Source: Bolinopsis microptera
Taxonomy: Eukaryota > Ctenophora > Tentaculata > Lobata > Bolinopsidae
Direction of reading: 5' to 3'
DNA length: 64,000 nucleotides
Assembly (NCBI RefSeq): GCF_026151205.1
Contig: NC_087072.1
Location: 12,440,169-12,504,168, forward strand
The notes beneath the pieces are model-generated. The model did not search any database. It saw nothing but the letters and a program-made list of their open reading frames with translations, and was not told where the DNA came from. Positions 41,133-62,212 of the stretch are shown piece by piece (within the stretch, counting starts at the first letter, position 1; each line of letters begins with the position of its first letter). Made by a program: the position numbers and the translations under genes.

Positions 41133-44100
41133 ATGAAGGATATAAAGTGTGTCGTGGTTGGTGACGGAAATGTTGGTATGTTTGTTTGTTTGTGCGGTTA
41201 TGCGTTAGGTTGTTTGTGCGTTTGATTGTGCGTTTGTTTGTGCGTTTGTTTGGGCGTTGCTCGCCATTTTATTCAGCATGATACCAGCTTTCTCGTTTCT
41301 TCGCACCGTAATCTTTCAAAGTTTCAATAACCCATGATAATCACTTGAAATGTGTCAGTGAGCCCCCCTCCTTAATATCAAGACACTTCTTAAGCTCATT
41401 GTCACTCTGTTGACTGTATCTCCGCCAGGTAAGACGTGCATGCTAATCTCGTATTGTACGGACGCGTTTCCGGGGGAGTACAGACCCACTATATTTGATC
41501 ACTACTCTACTAATGTACTGGTGTGCGGGCAGGCTGTTAGTCTCAACCTGTGGGATACTGCAGGTCAGACATACAGGACATTATCTTCATTGTTAACTTT
41601 TACCTTATCATTAACCTTACTATTCTCCTGAAGTTGTTTAGTTTTAAACTGCTTCATTTTCCACCTTTTTATAAATCAAAAATTTGTTTGATCTGCCGAT
41701 AGAACTTTGCTTTTTTATTCCTTCCTTATCTTCTTTATTCGATTATCGCGCTCACTTTCTCGCAAGATGAATATGAAGATGGGTATTTGTTGTTCTTCAG
41801 AATTCTCGTTCCATTTTAGTAAATGCTAAATAGATTTGAATAGAGTATTCTGCAGGTCAGGCTGACTATGACAGATTGCGACCACTGAGCTATCCTGAAA
41901 GTGATGTTTTTATCATGTGTTTCGCTCTGGATTCTGAAAGCAGTTTGAACAACGTCCGTAACAAATGGAAACCTGAGGTACAAACGTTTTTGTTACTGCT
42001 TTTGAATTTATCCTAGGAATATCTCTGTGAACAGTCCCTATCGCCTTTTTATACGAATTTAAAAAATTCAAAGTGATGCCGCGATTTGATTAATAGTTGG
42101 TTTCAAAGGAGATGCCGTGTTAGAAAGTTTAAAGTCTGTGTGCCATTTTTTTACGTGATATAATTTGTGTCGAGCCAATCAGAAGTGGTTATAAACACTT
42201 TTGATTTGCTCTATAATATATAGAATACTAGAAACCCGCCGCTAGTCGAAAGCTTTGTTCGAGGAAATTTTAAGCATCAGTTATGTTTTAATTTCTCTTC
42301 ATCATATAGCCCCAAAACGATACTTTTTACCGCATCAAAAAATTTCAATCACAACCAAAGTTATAAATACATATAGGTATATAGCGTCATGAGGGTAAAT
42401 GTGAGCTAGTTGTGAAATTCTGACGTAGCATACAGCATAACACCGCGCGTTGAAATCCGCTGTAGTCGAAAATTTTATTAAAGGACACTATAAGGGAGCG
42501 AATTTATCGTTCGAATTTATCGGTCATCGCTAGTCAATGGTCAAACAATCCAACAAATATGCTTTAGTTCCCGAACCCTGCTTCACTGAAAATATATGAA
42601 TTACACATTTGAATCATTTCGGTAAATATCAGGTCCCTCATCGTCTCATTTGCATAGGAGATCTGAAAGGCTTGTTCCTCTGTTGATGTTACACATGGAG
42701 TCACGGTGAATATTTAACGGGACTTTGAATTGAGAGTGAACTGTGCGTCCATGCGTTAAAAGCAATGACGCATTAGCAGTAGAGGCAGTTGCTAATACTA
42801 TGTGGCCCTGTGACCGATGATGGGCTATCACTGTATTTAGGAGGAAGCTTTTTCCTGTCCCCGGGCTTGCTCCTAAAAAAAGTGTTGTAGTATGATAATT
42901 TCCTGAGCACATACCTTCTATTACATCGAAGGCTCTTCTTTGTTCTTCATTTAACTGAGATATTCTTCGTCCTGAATTTTGTCGCTCTAAGTCAATATCT
43001 ATGTTATTTAACTCTCTGCTGACAAAGTTACTGCTCTGTTGACGGATTTCATCAGCATTTAATAAAACGATGCCAAACGATGTAAGTGAACGGCCTCCAC
43101 ATGACAAAATATCTGTTTCCAGCAATTGTAGTATATGTTGTCGAATACTGTCAGTGTTTCCTAATGTGAAATTGCCGACTTCTTGCCGCCTTTCCATTAT
43201 GAAATCCTCGCAGAGATTATCCGCGAATGTTTCCCACAGAGATAGGGGGTCAGACGGTTCGCATGCGCAGATGACCGTAACAAAAAATTGTCTAAGTTTT
43301 AGAGCAGACAATGTAGCACTAATCTCGTTCATCGCATCAAAAATGTGGTCATCGTTGTCCAATAAGCCGTGTCTTCTGCAAGCCTCTTTGAAGGTTGACA
43401 GTAGCTCACCGTCAACTGTCTTGAGGTGAGCGAATGACGTTGGGCCTGGCTGATGAACCAACAACAGTCTGAGGTAGTAAAGATCACCAATTTTTGGTGA
43501 CATCGAGTAGAGTCTACCAATAGTATTTGAGTGGACTACTACAGAATCGTCGGTCTGATACATCTTCCTTCCACCAATACATCTTCCTTCCACCAAAGTT
43601 GAGTGAGATTCAGGGAATCTTGATCTGTAAGGATCGAGTCATCGGTACTGAAAGTGAAATTAAATGTTAATGTTAAAGTGGATAGATACAGATACAACAA
43701 ATTTTAGATGATATTTATAAAGCAAGAATGGTAATGTAACGACGTTTAAAGTTAAATATATGTAGGTTCTTACGATGAGTCACGGTGTCTGAACTTTTTC
43801 ATATCTTTAACTCTCACAGCAAATCGATTGTGCAGAGATCTCCGTTTAGCAGGTCTAGATCCAAGAAAGGGCATTGAAAAACAACAACAGATGAGTAAAA
43901 TATGTTAATCGTTGGAAGATATTTCAATCGAGAATGACAGTCAATTGAATTATTGCCAGGCAATTAAAATGGCACGTGATGTTTAACTGCGCAAAGTTAT
44001 TTGCGTAATTAGAAAACAACAATATTTTTGTTGATTGTGTGTGCGCGGCGTAATGTCAGCATTGTGTGTAGCTATAGCGAAGAAACCCGCTAGTCGAAAG

Positions 44101-45102
44101 CTTTGTTCGAGGAAATTTTAAAAATCAGTTATGTTTTAATTTCTCTTCATCATATAGCTCTGTTATACTGTAGACATAATGGAATTTATCTAACAATGGC
44201 GACAGCGTTGTTAGTATTCGGATTCCCAAAACGATACTTTTTACCGCATCAAAAAATACCAATCACAACCAAAGTTATGAATATAAGTCATAGCGTGAGC
44301 GTAAATGTGAGCTAGTTTTGAAATTATGATGTAGCATACAGCATAACAACGCGCGTAGTTAAAATGTTCTTGCTCGCGCACGTGCATTTTAACGTTGCTA
44401 CGCAACAGCGCAGTAAACCTTTGCTAAAATAACGACATTATTCTAACGGTTATTTTACCTCACTTCCGACGTTAATTATAAAAAATCTAAAGACTAAATC
44501 AAAATTCTAAGAATGCTATAGCCTATTCCTATCCTTTTTCTACAACCCTGCTAAAAATGGCGAGGTTTCAACTCCATTTGCGAGCTGGGTTTGGCATCAC
44601 CAGAGGATCATTTTGAGGTCGATTTTCGGTGTTTTTTCTTCTATGTCCCCGTTGCCGGGGAAATTTCGTCAAGTTTAAAATATAGTATAGATAGACGTAT
44701 AATTACAGGTCGCCCATCACTGTCCAACAGCCCCTATATACTTAGTTGGAACTAAGTTAGATTTGAGGACAAGTTCTGAGAAACTTATCACACCCCACCA
44801 GGGACAATGTCTCGCAAAAGAGGTTAATTTGGAATAATGAAAATTAATTCGTCTCATTTGTTTCTATCATAAGCTCAGTAGCACTGCTGCTGATTTACTA
44901 TAGTGATATCAGTATACATTTCAATTATTTTGATAACCAGTCAATTAACATTGATTGTACACAGATAGGCGCTGAAGTATACAGAGAATGTTCGGCTCTC
45001 ACTCAGGACGGTTGAAAGGAAATGTTCGACGAAGTTATGAGGGGAGTCCTGTTTCCTAGGAAACGGCAACAGAACAACAGAATTAAATGTACTGTTTTGT
45101 AA
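41133..45102 (+). pseudogene. Five-exon Rac-like GTPase with in-frame TGA in last exon
   Basis: Exons 41133-41175, 41429-41563, 41856-41977, 44709-44822 and 44965-45102 (phases 1,1,0,0) would encode 183 residues. P-loop GDGNVGKTCML, effector loop [11 protein letters not shown]3 [18 protein letters not shown] (Gln61 kept), G4 VGTKLDLR, G5 SALTQDG and tail CTVL are all Rac-like. TGA at 45013-45015 interrupts the last exon where Rac has Leu (one substitution from TTA), removing the C-terminal helix and CAAX box. The Rho insert is missing. Intron 3 (2.7 kb) is filled with Helitron-derived DNA ending about 10 bp before the exon 4 acceptor. Very recent inactivation or a sequencing error are both possible. 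Confidence 0.85.
42220..44695. mobile_element. Helitron-derived DNA with PIF1-like helicase fragment
   Basis: A minus-strand frame within 42646-43596 encodes Helitron-type helicase: IGRLYSMSPKIGDLYYLRLL, LNEEQRRAFDVIEG, and Walker A LGASPGTGKSFLL. The Rep/HUH domain and the rest of the helicase are absent. The fragment is flanked by direct repeats of about 220-280 bp (42233-42455 and 44083-44365) beginning GAAACCCGC...TAGTCGAAAGCTTTG. Near the right end a GC hairpin (CCCCGTTGCCGGGG, 44647-44660) is followed by an AT-rich TATAGTATAGATAG end, as Helitron 3' ends often are. That hairpin polarity is opposite to the helicase, so nested elements are likely. Confidence 0.75.
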
Positions 45103-48100
45103 TGTTTTAAGATTTAATTATTCAGACTATTTGTAAATTTTCAGAGCATTTATGTGCATACCTTAGTTTCTAGCCATGGACAATCACGAACTGTACATTG
45201 GGACTGCATACCTTGGAAATACCTCGCTTTAAGTGAGAGCTTTCACCATGTCAGTATGTTATTAGGATGACTTAATACTGTAATGGCTCAGAGATATGCA
45301 CGTCGTGTGATGATCTAATACCGTTCACAAATTGTAAATACAAACTTGTAGATTTCCTTTTTATTTGTCTTTAATGACGATTTGTTTATTTCAAATTTAG
45401 AGTGGCTGCTACTGATTTTGACTGATTGTTGTTTATTCAGGTAATTTACATACTGCTGAAAAATGACCTGCGTGTATGATAACACTGTAATATCCGTGCC
45501 AAAAATCTAAATATTATGTCGAAGACGTAAGGCGCCCTGCTAAAATATTGAATTATGCTCAAGAAGGCATGGTTGCGCGCGCGTTTACGCGCGTATTTTG
45601 ACAAATCTTCAGAGACTTTGTATTTGACTGTCATATGCAGGATAAATTACGATCCTCTAACAAATATTATAAATATTCTTAAGGTCGCATCAATTCTATT
45701 ATAAACTTACAACGTTTCTCCTTATGTTGCTCTTTACGGCTAGTCATGGTTGCACCTGTCCTAAGCTGAAATACCCTAGACAAGACTAACCAAGTACTCA
45801 AATTGCATATTAACTGTACATCCTTGTTAGCATGGGTATAACATTCTAACTTTGTTTGTCAATACATTGGAATTTGTGGCAATAAGGATAAGTTACTGTA
45901 ATGTGCGACCTATTAAAGGTATTCTAGTGCTAGGAGCCCGGTTTTGGTCGAATGTTGGGAATTTGAGCTCGTCATCTCCCGCGTGCCTGAATGCCTTATT
46001 TTATATTAGGTTAGAAGGTATTGGCGGAGGTATAAGCTATGATTTTGATACTGTATGTTTTTAGTTGATTTGTGTACTGAACACCTCGATAATGTTTGTA
46101 TCAGAAATGTAATAGATTATTCAATTTTCGATGCTTTTATACAGTGAAATTGTAGTTTAATTGGTTGTTGTTCAAATAAATGGTTTAATTACGATAATAT
46201 TACGGTAATGTTTTGGCTAAAAGCATGGTAACTTCAACGTCATTAAAGCTCTAACTATATTTTCACAATGCTTTTCCAACAACCCTAAGATAGAGTAGTC
46301 AGAAGTAGAGTAAATATTCATTTTCGACCACACCCACATAGCATTCTGACCACAACTAAACATGTGCTCCTTCATAAATATTAACATTCTGACCACAACT
46401 TTCGAGCCACTCACTTTTATGTGGGATATTCATTTTACTCCTCTACTTTCACCTTTTTTATCAATCAAACCTTCCTCTGATTTGTAACGTATGTTTAATT
46501 TTGTAAGTACATACTTGCATACTTATTCAAGTTGAACAAACAATTTAATTTTAGACGCATATTTGTAGCAGTATATTTAAATATTCTCACCAAATACCAT
46601 TCAAGGGGATGGAAGCGAGTAAAACACGGATGGAATACGTGGTTCCCAAACAGCCGAGAAGAAAGGAGAGGTGGTCGGTGAAACAAACCAACAAGCAACC
46701 GGCCGAACAGTAAGTAAAGTTCAGAGTTCCGCAGCTAGTGGAGCTAATGTTCAGGTTACTGACAAAGCTCCACTACCTGGGTGTGTTGCTCCTAGGTGTA
46801 AAATCTTACAGGACACCGTTTTAAATTTTAAACGCCGTGCAACTTCAAAGCTGAGAGGTCGGGATTTACCTAAATTCTCAAGAAATGTCCTTGAATAACT
46901 GCCCGGATCTGCGTTTGACTCGCAACTGCTGTATTTTTGTTAGAATTTTACACCTTGCCACATGTGCTTGACGACACTACTTGTCCAACGTTCTAAATCA
47001 TTAAAATACTTGCTATAAGTGATTTTAAGTCAGTGTCACATGTCAATTACATCGCAATTAACCCCGGGTGGCAATCCTAATTTGTACATGAAACCTCATG
47101 TAGCGAATAGTAGCGTCAATCTCTTACTTTGCTCCAATAGGAGCGATATGATTGTGTCACGGGACTAGATCACGTGCATTTCACGTGCGGGAGAGAGTTT
47201 TGTTTAATTGCAAAGTTGGGGAAGAGTGGTAAAACATTTGCTGGTTTTCATAGAGCACGTGGGGCGCAAGTGTGGGGGAAGGGAAATTTAAGTTGCAACA
47301 AGTAAATTAGCTTTGTCAAGGGAGCAGTGTGTTTGTTGCATTTCTCAAATTCCTGACGTGATTTAATACTTATCAAAAATATGAAGTACTGCAAATAAAA
47401 ACGGCCTTCCGGGCTCTGTTGTTCACAGAATTATTTGAAACATGCATAGACTCAAATCGAGGTTATCACGCACATATTTAACTCCGAAACTTTGTGATAA
47501 AATATATTAATATAATTGGAGGTCTGTAGTGAAACTCCGTACTATTTTTTCATCCTGGCTCAGAAATGGATACAATAGCGGAAAAAGATATTGTCTATAT
47601 TAGTCCGTTTTTCATCTTAATCTTATTATTTTTTCGAAAATGATCTGGCTATGCTTTCTGGATAATAAGGGTTCAATGAATTTTGGAGACGGAAAATAAA
47701 ACGGAACTATTTCCTTGAAATTCAAATTGCATGCGGTATTTTACAGAAGTTGTGACATAATAATATGTACTTACACCACATCACAGCTCGAAGTGGTTAA
47801 TTCCAGGGATGCCTGAGCTATGACACAATGGTTTGAAGTTAACTTCAAACCAACGGCCAATGATGTGGTTTGTATGAATTTAATTTCTTTTGCAAGCTTC
47901 CAGATTTGGGTTATCAAATCCAATTCCTTGATTAATTCGCTATTGATTTCATTGATTGCCGTCTGGGATAGTCAAATGAGCGTAAATGGTAAACTTTTAG
48001 TGCTAAAACTGCAAGATTAAGAAATTCTATTGTCATAAAACTGGAAATAGTTTAAAACTGAAACTCTTGCTTTGGTAAGAGTGCTGATCTATAAGGTTCA

Positions 48101-48690
48101 TTCACCTTACTATATATATAGTAGCAATATATAGTAGCACTCTGCATTTTACTGTTAACTAAATATAAATCAAAATATCTGACTAGAAATGATTATCATG
48201 AATGAATATTCATGATAATCGTGATCATATAATATCTCAAAAGTTTTACCGGTTATTGAACTCCATCAATGGTCAAATGGTCCAGTTTTATCATATTTTC
48301 CGGCCTTAATTGCTAAAAAGGGGAAACAAAGTACCTTTGTGTTAATTAACTACACAGAATCTTTCATCTTTTTGTGTTTTACAAGTTGCCGACTCCTCAA
48401 GCAAATAGTATTCAATTTCAAGCTTATTTGATCTTCTTTTCGATACATCTCCAAGTAAAACTAAAATTCGATCAACTAGTTTCTCAAAGGCTTTTATGAT
48501 TTCAGGCCCGCTAGCACAGTGTTTTACAAGTCACAGAATTTGAAGAGTGGTATTTGCAAGTGAAGAAGTGACAATGGTCCCTTCCCTCCCTGCTATTGAT
48601 CACTAATTACCACTAATCACCAACACAAGGTGCCTCTTTGAGAGTGATTGTTGACTCAGAACACGCTGCCCCGCTAATTGACTCGTGCCG
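45103..48690. other. Intergenic region, no gene established
   Basis: About 3.6 kb without a recognisable gene. A 30-codon ATG frame at 46610-46698 ends at a good donor-like CAGTAAGTAA, but nothing downstream identifies it. GCGCGCGCGTTTACGCGCG at about 45575 is a short GC-rich palindromic stretch. Near 48115-48145 a TATATATAGTAGCA doublet occurs. No tRNA or rRNA was seen. Confidence 0.45.
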
Positions 48691-48697
48691 TGGCCCA

Positions 48698-48830
48698 CCA
48701 ATCACGAGCCACATTCCCCAGCGCTCGACCAATCAGGGAGCTGGCGAGGGGTCACGTGATAGCCACATGCCAGCCTTTACAAGCAGTATGAAACATCAAA
48801 AAACTTGGCCGCTGCTGCGCACTTTTATAT
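48698..48830 (+). promoter_or_regulatory. Candidate core promoter (CCAAT, E-box, TATA)
   Basis: CCAAT at 48698 and 48729, CACGTG at 48753 and TTTTATA at 48823 occur in the order and spacing of a TATA promoter, in a locally GC-richer patch. Transcription would start near 48855 on the + strand. The next coding exon on that strand is that of the PRDM6-like gene at 50915, so a 5' UTR exon of that gene is the likely product. Inference only. Confidence 0.4.
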
Positions 48831-50914
48831 GACCGGCTCCGAATCTGAGTTGTTTAGTTCCGTAGTTTAGGTTATGGAGTTGTTGTTGTTGTGAGTGGTG
48901 ATGCTGACGGTCGCTGCCAGTCGATCTTGTGAGCTTTGTTGATATTTTGATAAGTTTTGGTTCCGTTATTACGGCAAAGACATTACATAGTGGGGAGTCG
49001 GGTTAACATTCCTAAATTGTTTAATCTAGCCTGATCTTTTTGTATTTGTAATAGTAATTCCTGTCGCAATCATTCAGTTGCGTAACCACGGCGGGGTCAT
49101 CGCAGAATGATGGAGTCGGGTTCCTCTTCCATTCAGTATAATCTAGCCTAATCGTTTATGACATTAATTCTTTTTTCAATTATTCATCACTCTGTTCATA
49201 ACGTTGAATTTCCTACTATAGAGAGTAATAAATGAATAGAGTTATATATAATAGAGTGTTTGAAGAAAAATGAAGAATCCACTTCGACGCGCCTACCTAA
49301 TTTGACATTGTCTTTTTATTTCAGCCTGATTCTGCGACAACCTGAATAAACTTGACGAGTTTGAAAAATTTAGTCGCCCATTTCCAGCACGGACAATGAC
49401 TATCCGTTATACATTTCCATCAATTGGAGGGGTCTGGTGACACTAACAAGATTATAAGTTATCCCAGACGACCAAATTTTACAAGGTTTTACAAGATTTC
49501 AGTACCTATTGTTGCCACGAGCAGTTATCAAATTTACTAAGGACCATGGGATCACCGTGTTTGAGGGAGAGCCCCAGCATTTCCTTCTTTCCCGACACCC
49601 TCTCCATCCTGACCACAGTTCGTAATTATGGTTACTTGGTGTCCAAAGGGGACCGTATTTTTAAAAAATCTGCAAAATCTATATTATAGTTGCAAGTTTA
49701 CAGTTTATCTTAGTTTTAAAAGTACAACAAGAATTCCTCACTGATTACAGTAACAGTTATTATGGCGACTTACAATCGCCCCATCTGACCGATTTCGCGA
49801 TTAAGATCACAAACAACGCAAATTTTGTCACTTGAATTAGATTAGATATTGTTTCATTACAAGCGGTCACCTCAACCTGTATATATTATATCAGTCAGCT
49901 ATTATTTTTAAAACTCACAACGGCACGGCACTAGCATTGTATTTCGTTTTACAGTAGTTAAACCCCGTTGTAATTCCCTCTTTTCAATTATATCGCATGG
50001 CTGTCGGGAGAAGCTACCACGTTTTCGGATTCGGTGAAAAGGCATTTATAATAAAATTAACTGCTTTAATTCATTGATTATTGGTCAGCTAGACAAATAG
50101 CCCTTAAAGTTTGTTCTTCACCGACCGGCGTGGCTCCGTTAGACCTAATTGAGCAACTTTAAGAGTCTTGCTCTATTTTCGACGTTATTTTCCTCTTAAT
50201 ATGGAGAATCTTATTTTTGTCGTTTTGGGATATTAGTGATCATGATTTGTTCACTGTTCTGCTTGAATTAAATTCGATTTGGGTGGATGAAATTCGACGT
50301 ACTCAAATCTGCATATTATTTGTTTTGAAAAATAATCTTATTTTCGGTAAGGCATTCAGATATATCGACTTAGTGAACCAAGACGTAAAATGGTAACCTT
50401 GTAATCTATGGCGACCGGATATGAGCCACTAATTTTTATTCGGTAACACGATTATTAATCTCTGTGAAAATTCTATAAATCAGGGCTGGAACGATATTAC
50501 ATTCCCCCGTCTCTATTCGTTTCACGTGGCCATTTGAGATTCGTTTTTACATCAAATTATTGACAAAAACTTTCGCTGTCCGTAATCAGTGTCATTCGGT
50601 ACATTTTAGCATTTGTATGAATGTTGTAGTAAAACACGATACTTTCGTATTATTATCGCTGTGTACTCACATGGTTCCAATCAATAGTGCCACAAATGGT
50701 CCTTAAAATACGTAACCATTGATAATTGATAAACATCAATTTTTTAAATTAAAATAGAGCCTCCGTTGAACTTCCAAATTTACAAGTTAACAACCCAACT
50801 TCCTGCCTTAGACTAGATTTATACCAAGAGTGGAGGTTTCCCTTTTCATTTAAGCTCTTTAGTCAAAGTTAAAGTTGAATATGAAATGTTAACCACACTC
50901 TACCCTCAGTTATC
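48831..50914. other. 5' flank or 5' UTR/intron of the PRDM6-like gene
   Basis: No coding exon. Two similar segments at about 48945-49030 and 49060-49150 share GTCGGGTT and TTTAATCTAGCCT-type words, an old direct duplication. The rest is featureless AT-rich sequence. Confidence 0.4.
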
Positions 50915-60151
<9,237 letters not shown>

Positions 60152-61666
60152 AAGGCTAACACGTGATCAGGTCACGTGGTGTTGATGACGTCACACCACG
60201 TGGCATTGAGAGCACCTGACCGAAGACAGAACTAAAACGGAAGCTAACTGAATCAGAATATAAACGACGATTGAGTTTATCAGAATATTGAGATTTTGAG
60301 ATAACAGATAAACTGATTTGAAATAACCGATGATATGATTTTTGATGACATGATAGAACTGAGGTATGAAACTGAAGTACAAACTGGAAAATCATTTATA
60401 TAATTTTCCATTTTGTTATAACACATTTCTTACGTTATAAAGTTATAAGGTACAGTATAATTCATCAGTTCATTACAAATACAATGGGAGGCATATTGAT
60501 AAAACAGTACGCAATAACAATGTCAATGAAGAACACTAAAATCCAGATTCAGTGTTGTATTTGTGAAAACTAGAAAGCTGAAAATGACATTCATCCTCCC
60601 TAGTATCTTGGTTTGATATCTGTTGATGAGAAGTTTATGATTACAGTTAATTTTTGAATTATTTCTTTATGCTTATTGTTAAATTCGCATTACATGATCT
60701 AAGGGTTTATTTTATCGCAGTAATTAGCTGTAGTTATGAACTATTGCATAATGGAAGAGTGTAGGATAGGGTTTGCCTCATAATTACTCTCCAATTTATG
60801 TACAATTTCAGAAATGGGTCCAATCAAATGATCGTCATCCATTGCCCAATTGGCAAATCAGAATATTTAATTTTGCTAACATACTGCCTTACATCCCTAA
60901 CATTTACTTGTTAACGACCCCGTTACAGAAATTAGTTTCCTGAACAACTGATTGATTAGGTGATACTATTATATTATGGAGTAATACGCAAATGCAGTTG
61001 ATCCGCCGAGAAAACTACTGCCAGCCGATTCCCCAGTATTACTTGTTGGTTTATAAGTTTAAGTGGTGGCTAAGCCTCAAGTAAAATACAATGTCGGGTC
61101 CCAATGTGCAGCTTAGTAGAACCAAGAATAGACAGTTCTGGAAGAACACTCGATGAATTAAATAACCAGTATATTAAGAAAAAGTCAAAGGTTTTGTTGA
61201 TAATTACCTTTTGCCGATCGTTTTATGTTGGCCGAAATCCATTTTCCAAAAGAATATTGGTCATTACATCAAACATTCAAAGTATGTATTCTAATTCACA
61301 ATTTGAGTACAAAAGTAGATTTTTTTTGCCTCTGAGTTTGATCTGACTTCACTGAAAGCTCACGAAAAACTAAGAATAAAAACAATTTGAGTTCCAATAA
61401 TATACCGAATACCTATTCACATATTGAACAACATTTGAATAAATTTTAAAAGTAGGTCGTAGTATCATCAATCACCTTTGTTCACACATTACTAATAAGT
61501 ATAAATATAATATTTATCACATCTCTTTGGTAAGAGTAAGAGTCTATTATAATCACCTAAAGGCTAAATAATATATAAAGAGTGCCTTCACCTTCACATA
61601 TTGACAATATCCAGAAAAGTAGTTCAATCTTTGTCAAAGCACTCTGCTTATTTATTGTCCATGTTG
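60152..61666. other. Intergenic region between convergent genes
   Basis: 3' flanks of the PRDM6-like gene (+) and the 7TM receptor gene (-). Near 60164-60202 there is a small inverted repeat around CACGTGATCAGGTCACGTGG and CACCACGTGGC. Otherwise AT-rich with no gene seen. Confidence 0.5.
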
Positions 61667-62212
61667 TTGAGACATCTCAGTCCAAAGCAGCTGGTGATCC
61701 TTCTCCAGTACCCTCAGTGTTACTGTTGTTGAGACATCTCAGTCCACAGCAGCTGGTGATCCTTCTCCAGTACCCTCAGTGTTACTGTTGTTGAGACATC
61801 TCAGTCCACAGCAGCTGGTGATCCTTCTCCAGTACCCTCAGTGTTACTGTTGTTGAGACATCTCAGTCCACAGCAGCTGGTGATCCTTCTCCAGTACCCT
61901 CAGTGTTACTGTTGTTGAGACATCTCAGTCCAAAGCAGCTGGTGATCCTTCTCCAGTACCCTCAGTGTTACTGTTGTTGAGACATCTCAGTCCACAGCAG
62001 CTGGTGATCCTTCTCCAGTACCCTCAGTGTCACTGTTGTGGAGACATCTCAGTCTACAGCAGCTGGTGATCCTTCTCCAGTACCCTCAATGTTACTGTTG
62101 TTGAGACATCTCAGTCCACAGCAGCTGGTGATCCTTCTCCAGTACCCTCAGTGTTACTGTTGTTGAGACATCTCAGTCCACAGCAGCTGGTGATCCTTCT
62201 CCAGTACCCTAC
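61667..62212. repeat. 62-bp minisatellite, about 9 copies, overlapping receptor C-terminus
   Basis: Copies start every 62 bp from 61667 to 62163 (TTGAGACATCTCAGTCCACA...). The two rightmost copies are coding on the minus strand: one is read as YWRRITSCCGLRC, the next in another frame as TEGTGEGSPAAVD plus stop. The remaining seven form the 3' UTR of the receptor gene. Confidence 0.95.

Noticed and set aside
45013-45015. TGA as a selenocysteine codon or reassigned codon
   Set aside because: The position is Leu in Rac proteins, not Cys, and TGA ends other genes in the window (for example 12542 and the receptor).
46610-46698. ATG frame ending at a donor-like CAGTAAGTAA
   Set aside because: No downstream exon or homology; a short frame plus one donor-like word occurs easily by chance.
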